From Strongyloides papillosus (Eukaryota; Nematoda; Chromadorea; Rhabditida; Strongyloididae): a DNA stretch of 64,000 bases. The notes under the pieces are model-generated. The model had not been told where the DNA came from, did not search any database, and was given only the letters and a program-made list of their open reading frames with translations. Position 1 is the stretch's first letter; the number at the start of each line of letters is the position of its first letter. The translations under genes were made by a program, and so were the position numbers. Location of the stretch: NCBI GenBank assembly GCA_005656395.1, contig SRSI01000020.1, positions 310,001 to 374,000 on the forward strand, given 5' to 3'. Shown one piece after another: positions 1 to 12,516 of this stretch.

Positions 1-1233
1 ATTGTATCTTAAAGGTTCTGTTGATAATGTTTTATTTAGTGCTAAACCATATAAGATCATTGTATCAGCTAAATAGGGGGCAAAAGATGAGGATTGAAAA
101 TTAGAATCATTTAAATTACTCAAACAAAGTGAATCATTACAATTGACTGGCCATTCAGTCATATATCTTTTAATTTGATTTGTAAAAATATTTAAATCTG
201 TTTTTTGATTTTTGTTTTCTTTAATAATCATAAAAACATTATTAAAGGCTATTGTAGCATCCTCATCTCTACCATCATTTGGCATTTCTTCTCCTTCCGA
301 TATTGCCATTACTCCACTAACATTATTATTAAGTACAAAATTATTTACCACTGAAAATATATATAAATATTCATCATTGATCATATTTTCATCAAAAGCA
401 GCTAACATGAATTGTCTTTTATATTTTAAAGTGGGTATACAAGCAACAACAATTCTAGCATACTGTTTTAATTCTTTTAAAACTGCTGTCATACTTGAAG
501 CAGAAGTGTTTACTTCTGCAACATATTGAATTATTATGTTTGTGTCTTTTAATGCATTAGCAATAAAATCACTTTGAAATTGAGGACATTTATTAAAAAA
601 AGGATGATTCATATAAACAACCGCTATATATTTCCATTTGAAATAGTTTAGGACATCTGTTGTTGCATAAGTGTAATCATTATAGGATATTGAAGTACTA
701 ACGGTAGTTTGAATATCATTGCTTGTGGAAATCAAGGAATTAACAGTAGAACCCCATAAATAAACAGGACGATTATAAGCGCTATAGACAAATGAAATAA
801 AATTAGATAGGCCATCACAAGGTGGAGCGATAATGACATCAACTTCATTAACAATTAATAATTCAATAGCATATTTTGTTCCAAGTAATCCAGTACAATT
901 AATTTGATAAAAAAGGAAATCAAAATTTAATTTATCCTGGTCAATAAAACCTCCGTCAAGTAAATCTTTGTATCCAACGGTGATTGCCGAAGCTGTCCTA
1001 TGATATCCAACGCTACTAGATGTTTCATTATTGTCTTCAGGAATTAAAATACCAATCTTGACTGTTAAATTTTTAAATGGAAATCTTGCTGCATCATTAA
1101 AAGAAGGTATACCAAATGAGGTTATAATATTTGAAGGATTTAACACATTTTTTTTAACCTCAGCGCAAGCAAAAAATGAAGTTGACATAAAGAAATAAAA
1201 TAGTATAATTTTTAAATAAAATAATATATCCAT
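1..1233 (-). CDS. Receptor guanylate cyclase, partial copy (N-terminal 411 residues)
   Basis: The reading frame is identical to residues 1-411 of the complete copies: signal peptide, then ligand-binding-type extracellular domain. The start codon is at 1233. The gene is cut by the window edge, not by a stop or frameshift, so the transmembrane, kinase-like and cyclase parts should lie to the left of base 1. It is separated by 252 bp from the stop of the next gene upstream (1486), like every other pair in the array. Confidence 0.9.
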   Translation of the reverse strand, partial: MDILFYLKIILFYFFMSTSFFACAEVKKNVLNPSNIITSFGIPSFNDAARFPFKNLTVKIGILIPEDNNETSSSVGYHRTASAITVGYKDLLDGGFIDQDKLNFDFLFYQINCTGLLGTKYAIELLIVNEVDVIIAPPCDGLSNFISFVYSAYNRPVYLWGSTVNSLISTSNDIQTTVSTSISYNDYTYATTDVLNYFKWKYIAVVYMNHPFFNKCPQFQSDFIANALKDTNIIIQYVAEVNTSASSMTAVLKELKQYARIVVACIPTLKYKRQFMLAAFDENMINDEYLYIFSVVNNFVLNNNVSGVMAISEGEEMPNDGRDEDATIAFNNVFMIIKENKNQKTDLNIFTNQIKRYMTEWPVNCNDSLCLSNLNDSNFQSSSFAPYLADTMILYGLALNKTLSTEPLRYN

Positions 1234-1485
1234 TGTAAATATTTAAAATAATTAATTGCAATTCTATGAAATGCCATAAATTATCTTTATTTATCTCTCT
1301 TTTTTTCCATCAACCATAAATTAAAATGAATTACTTTATAAATTGCATTTAACGGAAATACTAATCTGATAAATATTATAATTCTTATTTCTATAATGTG
1401 TTAAAGAAAAAAAAAAGATGCTTACTTCACTCGCTAGATAAATTGTTATCGTTATAAGTAATATATGGAAATTAAAAAATTTTTA

Positions 1486-4400
1486 TTATTTATCATTAGT
1501 ATTAGTAGAACTTTTCTCTTTCATCACTATTCGGAACTCATCATTAGAATTACCGATTAGCCAATATGTTTTCAAGAGACCTTTTCCTTTTATCATAACT
1601 TCACCTCTGCATTCCATTTCAAAACCACCCAATTCTGATAAAAGTCCATACATGTCGGATGACATATGAATACATCCCGGCATACCATTACTTTCCATTC
1701 TGGAGGCAGTATTAACAGTATCGCCAAAAAGGCAATATCTTGGCATTTGAAGGCCGACAACTCCAGCAACAACAGATCCTGTATGAAGACCAATGCGAAG
1801 ATTCAATCTATAATCAGGAAGAAATGACAATTTAAAGGAAGGGAGTGATTCCATAAATCCCAATGCCATATTAGCTATCATTTCACCATGTTTATTTCCA
1901 TTTCTGATTGGTATACCAGAGACAACTAAATAAGCATCACCTATCGTTTCAACTTTATATGCATCGTATTTTTCAATCAACTCATCAAAGCGACTATAAA
2001 GTTGATTCAAAAAACTAACAACTTGTAATGGTGTGCATTGGGCACAAAGATTTGTGAAACCAACGACATCTGAAAAGAAAACTGTTGCTGACTCGAAATA
2101 TTCGGGTTGTACATCTTCTCCAGATTTCAATTTTTCAACAACACTTTTTGGCATCATTCTATATAATAATATATCACATTTCTTTTTTTCCTCATATAAT
2201 TCTCTTGTTCTATTTCTTACATCTTCCTCCAATTCAGCGGCATAATTTTCAGTTTTTTGAAACATATAATCCATAAGGTTGATATTTTTTACTTTTACAG
2301 CTTTCTTAATGATTGTTTTTACTACCCCGATCTTTTTCCTACTCATTGGATCTTCGCTCCAACATTCTTTGACTAATTTTGTGATATCTTTAACCCATTT
2401 TTCTTCATATTTGTCATGGATAATAGGTCGGAAATTACCTAATCTTGATTTTTTTATTTTCATTATTATTTCATGAGTTAACATCTCTTCATATTTATCA
2501 AACCATGCTGGAGCTTTGTTTAAGAGTTCACTTGAAATAATGGCAAATGAGTATATGTCACCTTCTTTAGTTCCAGAATAACTTGATGTCCTCAATAATT
2601 CTGGGGCCGTATACAATTGTTCTAAAATACTTAAATTATATTTAAAAAAGAATTCTTACCATTTTCTGTTCTTTGAAAATTTTCAGCAAGAAGATTTATA
2701 CCAAAATTAGTAATTTTTACTTGATACTGATTATCTAATAAACATGTAGATGATGTTAACCTTCCATGATAACCTATTTTAGAGTTATGGATAAAGGATA
2801 TACCGGAGGCTATACCATCCATTATTGAAACAATATAAAATGGTTCCAAATCAATATTAGCATTAAGAGCCCAATCTTTTAAACTTCCTCTACTACAATA
2901 TTTCCAAATTGGTATTACATATTGTTTATATTCTGTTAAACCAATAAATTTATTAAGATTCTCGTGATCTATTTCTCTTAACATTCTCAGATGTGAACGA
3001 ATTTTATTATCAATAGACAGATGTTTGTGGAATTTTTTTCCAACAACTATTTCCTCCTTATAGAAATAGCCAATGGTGTTTACTTCATCATCTTCAATTA
3101 TATTTTCATCATGTAACTTTTTCACATTATTTCCATTGACCTCTCTATTTAAATTAAAATTTTCTAAAGACCTTTCTATAATTTTGTTACTAGTTATTGT
3201 TCTTCCAGAAGGAATTTTTGCCAAATTCACTACTTTTAGATCAGCATATTTTATCAACCACAATTCATCGAGAAGTATTTGTTGCTTCTTTTTAGATTTT
3301 TTTATATAAATAATTAGTACTATTGCACCAATTATTAAAATAATAATTATTACAAGTATAATTATTATATACGTACCATATTGTTGAGTAAACGGATTTT
3401 TACAATCATTATTTGTAAATCCACATTCTGGTTCATCAGTAGGTCGTTTTTTATTTAATCTATTAAACCATATCTCTTCCTCTGTTTCAAATAATGGTTC
3501 TACTGTAAATTGCTCTTCATTTCCTTCGTAAAGTTCAAATAAAAATACTAAATTAGAACTAGAATTAAAAGCAACTAAATCAAATATTCCCATTCTTATT
3601 CCATCTTCGCCAAAAGTTAATGAGCCACTGTATCCATCAAATTCGTGTAATGAATTATTTCTTATCAATACTCCATCATTGTATCTTAAAGGTTCTGTTG
3701 ATAATGTTTTATTTAGTGCTAAACCATATAAGATCATTGTATCAGCTAAATAGGGGGCAAAAGATGAGGATTGAAAATTAGAATCATTTAAATTACTCAA
3801 ACAAAGTGAATCATTACAATTGACTGGCCATTCAGTCATATATCTTTTAATTTGATTTGTAAAAATATTTAAATCTGTTTTTTGATTTTTGTTTTCTTTA
3901 ATAATCATAAAAACATTATTAAAGGCTATTGTAGCATCCTCATCTCTACCATCATTTGGCATTTCTTCTCCTTCCGATATTGCCATTACTCCACTAACAT
4001 TATTATTAAGTACAAAATTATTTACCACTGAAAATATATATAAATATTCATCATTGATCATATTTTCATCAAAAGCAGCTAACATGAATTGTCTTTTATA
4101 TTTTAAAGTGGGTATACAAGCAACAACAATTCTAGCATACTGTTTTAATTCTTTTAAAACTGCTGTCATACTTGAAGCAGAAGTGTTTACTTCTGCAACA
4201 TATTGAATTATTATGTTTGTGTCTTTTAATGCATTAGCAATAAAATCACTTTGAAATTGAGGACATTTATTAAAAAAAGGATGATTCATATAAACAACCG
4301 CTATATATTTCCATTTGAAATAGTTTAGGACATCTGTTGTTGCATAAGTGTAATCATTATAGGATATTGAAGTACTAACGGTAGTTTGAATATCATTGCT

Positions 4401-4910
4401 TGTGGAAATCAAGGAATTAACAGTAGAACCCCATAAATAAACAGGACGATTATAAGCGCTATAGACAAATGAAATAAAATTAGATAGGCCATCACAAGGT
4501 GGAGCGATAATGACATCAACTTCATTAACAATTAATAATTCAATAGCATATTTTGTTCCAAGTAATCCAGTACAATTAATTTGATAAAAAAGGAAATCAA
4601 AATTTAATTTATCCTGGTCAATAAAACCTCCGTCAAGTAAATCTTTGTATCCAACGGTGATTGCCGAAGCTGTCCTATGATATCCAACGCTACTAGATGT
4701 TTCATTATTGTCTTCAGGAATTAAAATACCAATCTTGACTGTTAAATTTTTAAATGGAAATCTTGCTGCATCATTAAAAGAAGGTATACCAAATGAGGTT
4801 ATAATATTTGAAGGATTTAACACATTTTTTTTAACCTCAGCGCAAGCAAAAAATGAAGTTGACATAAAGAAATAAAATAGTATAATTTTTAAATAAAATA
4901 ATATATCCAT
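1486..4910 (-). CDS. Receptor-type guanylate cyclase (gcy family), array copy 1
   Basis: Single-pass receptor making cGMP from GTP, in nematodes typically in sensory neurons (family knowledge). Exons are 4910-2660 and 2621-1486; the 38-bp GT..AG intron at phase 1 joins into the kinase-like domain (…ENEQLYTAPE…), giving 1128 aa. Order: signal peptide about 1-24; ANF-receptor-like ectodomain to about 500; TM about 512-536 rich in Ile; pseudokinase homology domain about 545-850, in which HRD and DFG are replaced (HGRLTSSTC, NFG); dimerisation coiled coil about 873-915; cyclase domain about 925-1110. Metal ligands (FFSDVVGFT, GDAY), the guanine-specifying Glu in KVETIGD (about 975) and Cys in RYCLFGD (about 1047), and NTASR are all present, so an active guanylate rather than adenylate cyclase is predicted. 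The ligand is unknown. One-to-one orthology to a named gcy gene cannot be assigned by eye. Confidence 0.93.
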
Positions 4911-5162
4911 TGTAAATATTTAAAATAATTAATTGCAATTCTATGAAATGCCATAAATTATCTTTATTTATCTCTCTTTTTTTCCATCAACCATAAATTA
5001 AAATGAATTACTTTATAAATTGCATTTAACGGAAATACTAATCTGATAAATATTATAATTCTTATTTCTATAATGTGTTAAAGAAAAAAAAAAGATGCTT
5101 ACTTCACTCGCTAGATAAATTGTTATCGTTATAAGTAATATATGGAAATTAAAAAATTTTTA

Positions 5163-8100
5163 TTATTTATCATTAGTATTAGTAGAACTTTTCTCTTTCA
5201 TCACTATTCGGAACTCATCATTAGAATTACCGATTAGCCAATATGTTTTCAAGAGACCTTTTCCTTTTATCATAACTTCACCTCTGCATTCCATTTCAAA
5301 ACCACCCAATTCTGATAAAAGTCCATACATGTCGGATGACATATGAATACATCCCGGCATACCATTACTTTCCATTCTGGAGGCAGTATTAACAGTATCG
5401 CCAAAAAGGCAATATCTTGGCATTTGAAGGCCGACAACTCCAGCAACAACAGATCCTGTATGAAGACCAATGCGAAGATTCAATCTATAATCAGGAAGAA
5501 ATGACAATTTAAAGGAAGGGAGTGATTCCATAAATCCCAATGCCATATTAGCTATCATTTCACCATGTTTATTTCCATTTCTGATTGGTATACCAGAGAC
5601 AACTAAATAAGCATCACCTATCGTTTCAACTTTATATGCATCGTATTTTTCAATCAACTCATCAAAGCGACTATAAAGTTGATTCAAAAAACTAACAACT
5701 TGTAATGGTGTGCATTGGGCACAAAGATTTGTGAAACCAACGACATCTGAAAAGAAAACTGTTGCTGACTCGAAATATTCGGGTTGTACATCTTCTCCAG
5801 ATTTCAATTTTTCAACAACACTTTTTGGCATCATTCTATATAATAATATATCACATTTCTTTTTTTCCTCATATAATTCTCTTGTTCTATTTCTTACATC
5901 TTCCTCCAATTCAGCGGCATAATTTTCAGTTTTTTGAAACATATAATCCATAAGGTTGATATTTTTTACTTTTACAGCTTTCTTAATGATTGTTTTTACT
6001 ACCCCGATCTTTTTCCTACTCATTGGATCTTCGCTCCAACATTCTTTGACTAATTTTGTGATATCTTTAACCCATTTTTCTTCATATTTGTCATGGATAA
6101 TAGGTCGGAAATTACCTAATCTTGATTTTTTTATTTTCATTATTATTTCATGAGTTAACATCTCTTCATATTTATCAAACCATGCTGGAGCTTTGTTTAA
6201 GAGTTCACTTGAAATAATGGCAAATGAGTATATGTCACCTTCTTTAGTTCCAGAATAACTTGATGTCCTCAATAATTCTGGGGCCGTATACAATTGTTCT
6301 AAAATACTTAAATTATATTTAAAAAAGAATTCTTACCATTTTCTGTTCTTTGAAAATTTTCAGCAAGAAGATTTATACCAAAATTAGTAATTTTTACTTG
6401 ATACTGATTATCTAATAAACATGTAGATGATGTTAACCTTCCATGATAACCTATTTTAGAGTTATGGATAAAGGATATACCGGAGGCTATACCATCCATT
6501 ATTGAAACAATATAAAATGGTTCCAAATCAATATTAGCATTAAGAGCCCAATCTTTTAAACTTCCTCTACTACAATATTTCCAAATTGGTATTACATATT
6601 GTTTATATTCTGTTAAACCAATAAATTTATTAAGATTCTCGTGATCTATTTCTCTTAACATTCTCAGATGTGAACGAATTTTATTATCAATAGACAGATG
6701 TTTGTGGAATTTTTTTCCAACAACTATTTCCTCCTTATAGAAATAGCCAATGGTGTTTACTTCATCATCTTCAATTATATTTTCATCATGTAACTTTTTC
6801 ACATTATTTCCATTGACCTCTCTATTTAAATTAAAATTTTCTAAAGACCTTTCTATAATTTTGTTACTAGTTATTGTTCTTCCAGAAGGAATTTTTGCCA
6901 AATTCACTACTTTTAGATCAGCATATTTTATCAACCACAATTCATCGAGAAGTATTTGTTGCTTCTTTTTAGATTTTTTTATATAAATAATTAGTACTAT
7001 TGCACCAATTATTAAAATAATAATTATTACAAGTATAATTATTATATACGTACCATATTGTTGAGTAAACGGATTTTTACAATCATTATTTGTAAATCCA
7101 CATTCTGGTTCATCAGTAGGTCGTTTTTTATTTAATCTATTAAACCATATCTCTTCCTCTGTTTCAAATAATGGTTCTACTGTAAATTGCTCTTCATTTC
7201 CTTCGTAAAGTTCAAATAAAAATACTAAATTAGAACTAGAATTAAAAGCAACTAAATCAAATATTCCCATTCTTATTCCATCTTCGCCAAAAGTTAATGA
7301 GCCACTGTATCCATCAAATTCGTGTAATGAATTATTTCTTATCAATACTCCATCATTGTATCTTAAAGGTTCTGTTGATAATGTTTTATTTAGTGCTAAA
7401 CCATATAAGATCATTGTATCAGCTAAATAGGGGGCAAAAGATGAGGATTGAAAATTAGAATCATTTAAATTACTCAAACAAAGTGAATCATTACAATTGA
7501 CTGGCCATTCAGTCATATATCTTTTAATTTGATTTGTAAAAATATTTAAATCTGTTTTTTGATTTTTGTTTTCTTTAATAATCATAAAAACATTATTAAA
7601 GGCTATTGTAGCATCCTCATCTCTACCATCATTTGGCATTTCTTCTCCTTCCGATATTGCCATTACTCCACTAACATTATTATTAAGTACAAAATTATTT
7701 ACCACTGAAAATATATATAAATATTCATCATTGATCATATTTTCATCAAAAGCAGCTAACATGAATTGTCTTTTATATTTTAAAGTGGGTATACAAGCAA
7801 CAACAATTCTAGCATACTGTTTTAATTCTTTTAAAACTGCTGTCATACTTGAAGCAGAAGTGTTTACTTCTGCAACATATTGAATTATTATGTTTGTGTC
7901 TTTTAATGCATTAGCAATAAAATCACTTTGAAATTGAGGACATTTATTAAAAAAAGGATGATTCATATAAACAACCGCTATATATTTCCATTTGAAATAG
8001 TTTAGGACATCTGTTGTTGCATAAGTGTAATCATTATAGGATATTGAAGTACTAACGGTAGTTTGAATATCATTGCTTGTGGAAATCAAGGAATTAACAG

Positions 8101-8587
8101 TAGAACCCCATAAATAAACAGGACGATTATAAGCGCTATAGACAAATGAAATAAAATTAGATAGGCCATCACAAGGTGGAGCGATAATGACATCAACTTC
8201 ATTAACAATTAATAATTCAATAGCATATTTTGTTCCAAGTAATCCAGTACAATTAATTTGATAAAAAAGGAAATCAAAATTTAATTTATCCTGGTCAATA
8301 AAACCTCCGTCAAGTAAATCTTTGTATCCAACGGTGATTGCCGAAGCTGTCCTATGATATCCAACGCTACTAGATGTTTCATTATTGTCTTCAGGAATTA
8401 AAATACCAATCTTGACTGTTAAATTTTTAAATGGAAATCTTGCTGCATCATTAAAAGAAGGTATACCAAATGAGGTTATAATATTTGAAGGATTTAACAC
8501 ATTTTTTTTAACCTCAGCGCAAGCAAAAAATGAAGTTGACATAAAGAAATAAAATAGTATAATTTTTAAATAAAATAATATATCCAT
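5163..8587 (-). CDS. Receptor-type guanylate cyclase, array copy 2
   Basis: Exons 8587-6337 and 6298-5163; predicted 1128-aa protein identical to copy 1 in all domains and catalytic residues. Intron and flanks are also identical. The start sits 252 bp downstream of the stop of copy 3. With no sequence difference among copies, they cannot be distinguished by short-read expression data. The array could raise dosage of one receptor, or be an assembly duplication of a single locus; the sequence alone does not decide. Confidence 0.92.
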
Positions 8588-8839
8588 TGTAAATATTTAA
8601 AATAATTAATTGCAATTCTATGAAATGCCATAAATTATCTTTATTTATCTCTCTTTTTTTCCATCAACCATAAATTAAAATGAATTACTTTATAAATTGC
8701 ATTTAACGGAAATACTAATCTGATAAATATTATAATTCTTATTTCTATAATGTGTTAAAGAAAAAAAAAAGATGCTTACTTCACTCGCTAGATAAATTGT
8801 TATCGTTATAAGTAATATATGGAAATTAAAAAATTTTTA

Positions 8840-11800
8840 TTATTTATCATTAGTATTAGTAGAACTTTTCTCTTTCATCACTATTCGGAACTCATCATTA
8901 GAATTACCGATTAGCCAATATGTTTTCAAGAGACCTTTTCCTTTTATCATAACTTCACCTCTGCATTCCATTTCAAAACCACCCAATTCTGATAAAAGTC
9001 CATACATGTCGGATGACATATGAATACATCCCGGCATACCATTACTTTCCATTCTGGAGGCAGTATTAACAGTATCGCCAAAAAGGCAATATCTTGGCAT
9101 TTGAAGGCCGACAACTCCAGCAACAACAGATCCTGTATGAAGACCAATGCGAAGATTCAATCTATAATCAGGAAGAAATGACAATTTAAAGGAAGGGAGT
9201 GATTCCATAAATCCCAATGCCATATTAGCTATCATTTCACCATGTTTATTTCCATTTCTGATTGGTATACCAGAGACAACTAAATAAGCATCACCTATCG
9301 TTTCAACTTTATATGCATCGTATTTTTCAATCAACTCATCAAAGCGACTATAAAGTTGATTCAAAAAACTAACAACTTGTAATGGTGTGCATTGGGCACA
9401 AAGATTTGTGAAACCAACGACATCTGAAAAGAAAACTGTTGCTGACTCGAAATATTCGGGTTGTACATCTTCTCCAGATTTCAATTTTTCAACAACACTT
9501 TTTGGCATCATTCTATATAATAATATATCACATTTCTTTTTTTCCTCATATAATTCTCTTGTTCTATTTCTTACATCTTCCTCCAATTCAGCGGCATAAT
9601 TTTCAGTTTTTTGAAACATATAATCCATAAGGTTGATATTTTTTACTTTTACAGCTTTCTTAATGATTGTTTTTACTACCCCGATCTTTTTCCTACTCAT
9701 TGGATCTTCGCTCCAACATTCTTTGACTAATTTTGTGATATCTTTAACCCATTTTTCTTCATATTTGTCATGGATAATAGGTCGGAAATTACCTAATCTT
9801 GATTTTTTTATTTTCATTATTATTTCATGAGTTAACATCTCTTCATATTTATCAAACCATGCTGGAGCTTTGTTTAAGAGTTCACTTGAAATAATGGCAA
9901 ATGAGTATATGTCACCTTCTTTAGTTCCAGAATAACTTGATGTCCTCAATAATTCTGGGGCCGTATACAATTGTTCTAAAATACTTAAATTATATTTAAA
10001 AAAGAATTCTTACCATTTTCTGTTCTTTGAAAATTTTCAGCAAGAAGATTTATACCAAAATTAGTAATTTTTACTTGATACTGATTATCTAATAAACATG
10101 TAGATGATGTTAACCTTCCATGATAACCTATTTTAGAGTTATGGATAAAGGATATACCGGAGGCTATACCATCCATTATTGAAACAATATAAAATGGTTC
10201 CAAATCAATATTAGCATTAAGAGCCCAATCTTTTAAACTTCCTCTACTACAATATTTCCAAATTGGTATTACATATTGTTTATATTCTGTTAAACCAATA
10301 AATTTATTAAGATTCTCGTGATCTATTTCTCTTAACATTCTCAGATGTGAACGAATTTTATTATCAATAGACAGATGTTTGTGGAATTTTTTTCCAACAA
10401 CTATTTCCTCCTTATAGAAATAGCCAATGGTGTTTACTTCATCATCTTCAATTATATTTTCATCATGTAACTTTTTCACATTATTTCCATTGACCTCTCT
10501 ATTTAAATTAAAATTTTCTAAAGACCTTTCTATAATTTTGTTACTAGTTATTGTTCTTCCAGAAGGAATTTTTGCCAAATTCACTACTTTTAGATCAGCA
10601 TATTTTATCAACCACAATTCATCGAGAAGTATTTGTTGCTTCTTTTTAGATTTTTTTATATAAATAATTAGTACTATTGCACCAATTATTAAAATAATAA
10701 TTATTACAAGTATAATTATTATATACGTACCATATTGTTGAGTAAACGGATTTTTACAATCATTATTTGTAAATCCACATTCTGGTTCATCAGTAGGTCG
10801 TTTTTTATTTAATCTATTAAACCATATCTCTTCCTCTGTTTCAAATAATGGTTCTACTGTAAATTGCTCTTCATTTCCTTCGTAAAGTTCAAATAAAAAT
10901 ACTAAATTAGAACTAGAATTAAAAGCAACTAAATCAAATATTCCCATTCTTATTCCATCTTCGCCAAAAGTTAATGAGCCACTGTATCCATCAAATTCGT
11001 GTAATGAATTATTTCTTATCAATACTCCATCATTGTATCTTAAAGGTTCTGTTGATAATGTTTTATTTAGTGCTAAACCATATAAGATCATTGTATCAGC
11101 TAAATAGGGGGCAAAAGATGAGGATTGAAAATTAGAATCATTTAAATTACTCAAACAAAGTGAATCATTACAATTGACTGGCCATTCAGTCATATATCTT
11201 TTAATTTGATTTGTAAAAATATTTAAATCTGTTTTTTGATTTTTGTTTTCTTTAATAATCATAAAAACATTATTAAAGGCTATTGTAGCATCCTCATCTC
11301 TACCATCATTTGGCATTTCTTCTCCTTCCGATATTGCCATTACTCCACTAACATTATTATTAAGTACAAAATTATTTACCACTGAAAATATATATAAATA
11401 TTCATCATTGATCATATTTTCATCAAAAGCAGCTAACATGAATTGTCTTTTATATTTTAAAGTGGGTATACAAGCAACAACAATTCTAGCATACTGTTTT
11501 AATTCTTTTAAAACTGCTGTCATACTTGAAGCAGAAGTGTTTACTTCTGCAACATATTGAATTATTATGTTTGTGTCTTTTAATGCATTAGCAATAAAAT
11601 CACTTTGAAATTGAGGACATTTATTAAAAAAAGGATGATTCATATAAACAACCGCTATATATTTCCATTTGAAATAGTTTAGGACATCTGTTGTTGCATA
11701 AGTGTAATCATTATAGGATATTGAAGTACTAACGGTAGTTTGAATATCATTGCTTGTGGAAATCAAGGAATTAACAGTAGAACCCCATAAATAAACAGGA

Positions 11801-12264
11801 CGATTATAAGCGCTATAGACAAATGAAATAAAATTAGATAGGCCATCACAAGGTGGAGCGATAATGACATCAACTTCATTAACAATTAATAATTCAATAG
11901 CATATTTTGTTCCAAGTAATCCAGTACAATTAATTTGATAAAAAAGGAAATCAAAATTTAATTTATCCTGGTCAATAAAACCTCCGTCAAGTAAATCTTT
12001 GTATCCAACGGTGATTGCCGAAGCTGTCCTATGATATCCAACGCTACTAGATGTTTCATTATTGTCTTCAGGAATTAAAATACCAATCTTGACTGTTAAA
12101 TTTTTAAATGGAAATCTTGCTGCATCATTAAAAGAAGGTATACCAAATGAGGTTATAATATTTGAAGGATTTAACACATTTTTTTTAACCTCAGCGCAAG
12201 CAAAAAATGAAGTTGACATAAAGAAATAAAATAGTATAATTTTTAAATAAAATAATATATCCAT
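8840..12264 (-). CDS. Receptor-type guanylate cyclase, array copy 3
   Basis: Exons 12264-10014 and 9975-8840; same 1128-aa product as copies 1 and 2. This is the copy nearest the diverged gene at 12517-15970. Its 5' flank (12265-12458) is still repeat sequence, so the amplified unit ended within the 3' flank of the upstream gene. Whether the 252-bp spacer is an intercistronic region or a promoter is unclear: it has a pyrimidine-rich run followed by an AG about 140-150 bp before the start on the coding strand, but no strong acceptor adjacent to the ATG. Confidence 0.92.
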
Positions 12265-12516
12265 TGTAAATATTTAAAATAATTAATTGCAATTCTATGA
12301 AATGCCATAAATTATCTTTATTTATCTCTCTTTTTTTCCATCAACCATAAATTAAAATGAATTACTTTATAAATTGCATTTAACGGAAATACTAATCTGA
12401 TAAATATTATAATTCTTATTTCTATAATGTGTTAAAGAAAAAAAAAAGATGCTTACTTTACATGCTAAACAAATTATTATCATTTTAAATAATGTATGGA
12501 AATTAAAAATTTTTTA

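Larger units (their letters stand above)
1..12458. repeat. Exact 3,677-bp tandem repeat carrying rGC genes (about 3.4 units)
   Basis: Base 1 corresponds to base 3678, 7355 and 11032, and every line compared between units is identical, including introns and intergenic DNA. The three complete genes give identical predicted proteins. Identity to the next unit stops at 12459, inside the 3' flank of the diverged fifth gene. The left edge of the window lies inside a unit, so the array continues and its copy number is unknown. Each unit holds one two-exon rGC gene and a 252-bp spacer from stop to next start. No terminal repeats or transposase are visible, so this looks like unequal crossing-over or recent tandem amplification (or an assembly error) rather than a mobile element. 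Confidence 0.97.

Noticed and set aside
212..529. Plus-strand 105-codon frame recurring in every rGC unit (also 3889, 7566, 11243), and similar small plus frames
   Set aside because: Antisense shadow of the rGC ectodomain; repeated only because the array repeats.
1593..1793. Minus-strand 66-codon frame inside the cyclase domain (repeated per unit)
   Set aside because: Out-of-frame shadow of the catalytic domain.
1..12458. Reading the rGC array as a mobile element or a viral insertion
   Set aside because: No transposase, terminal repeats or target-site duplication; the content is a normal spliced cellular gene.
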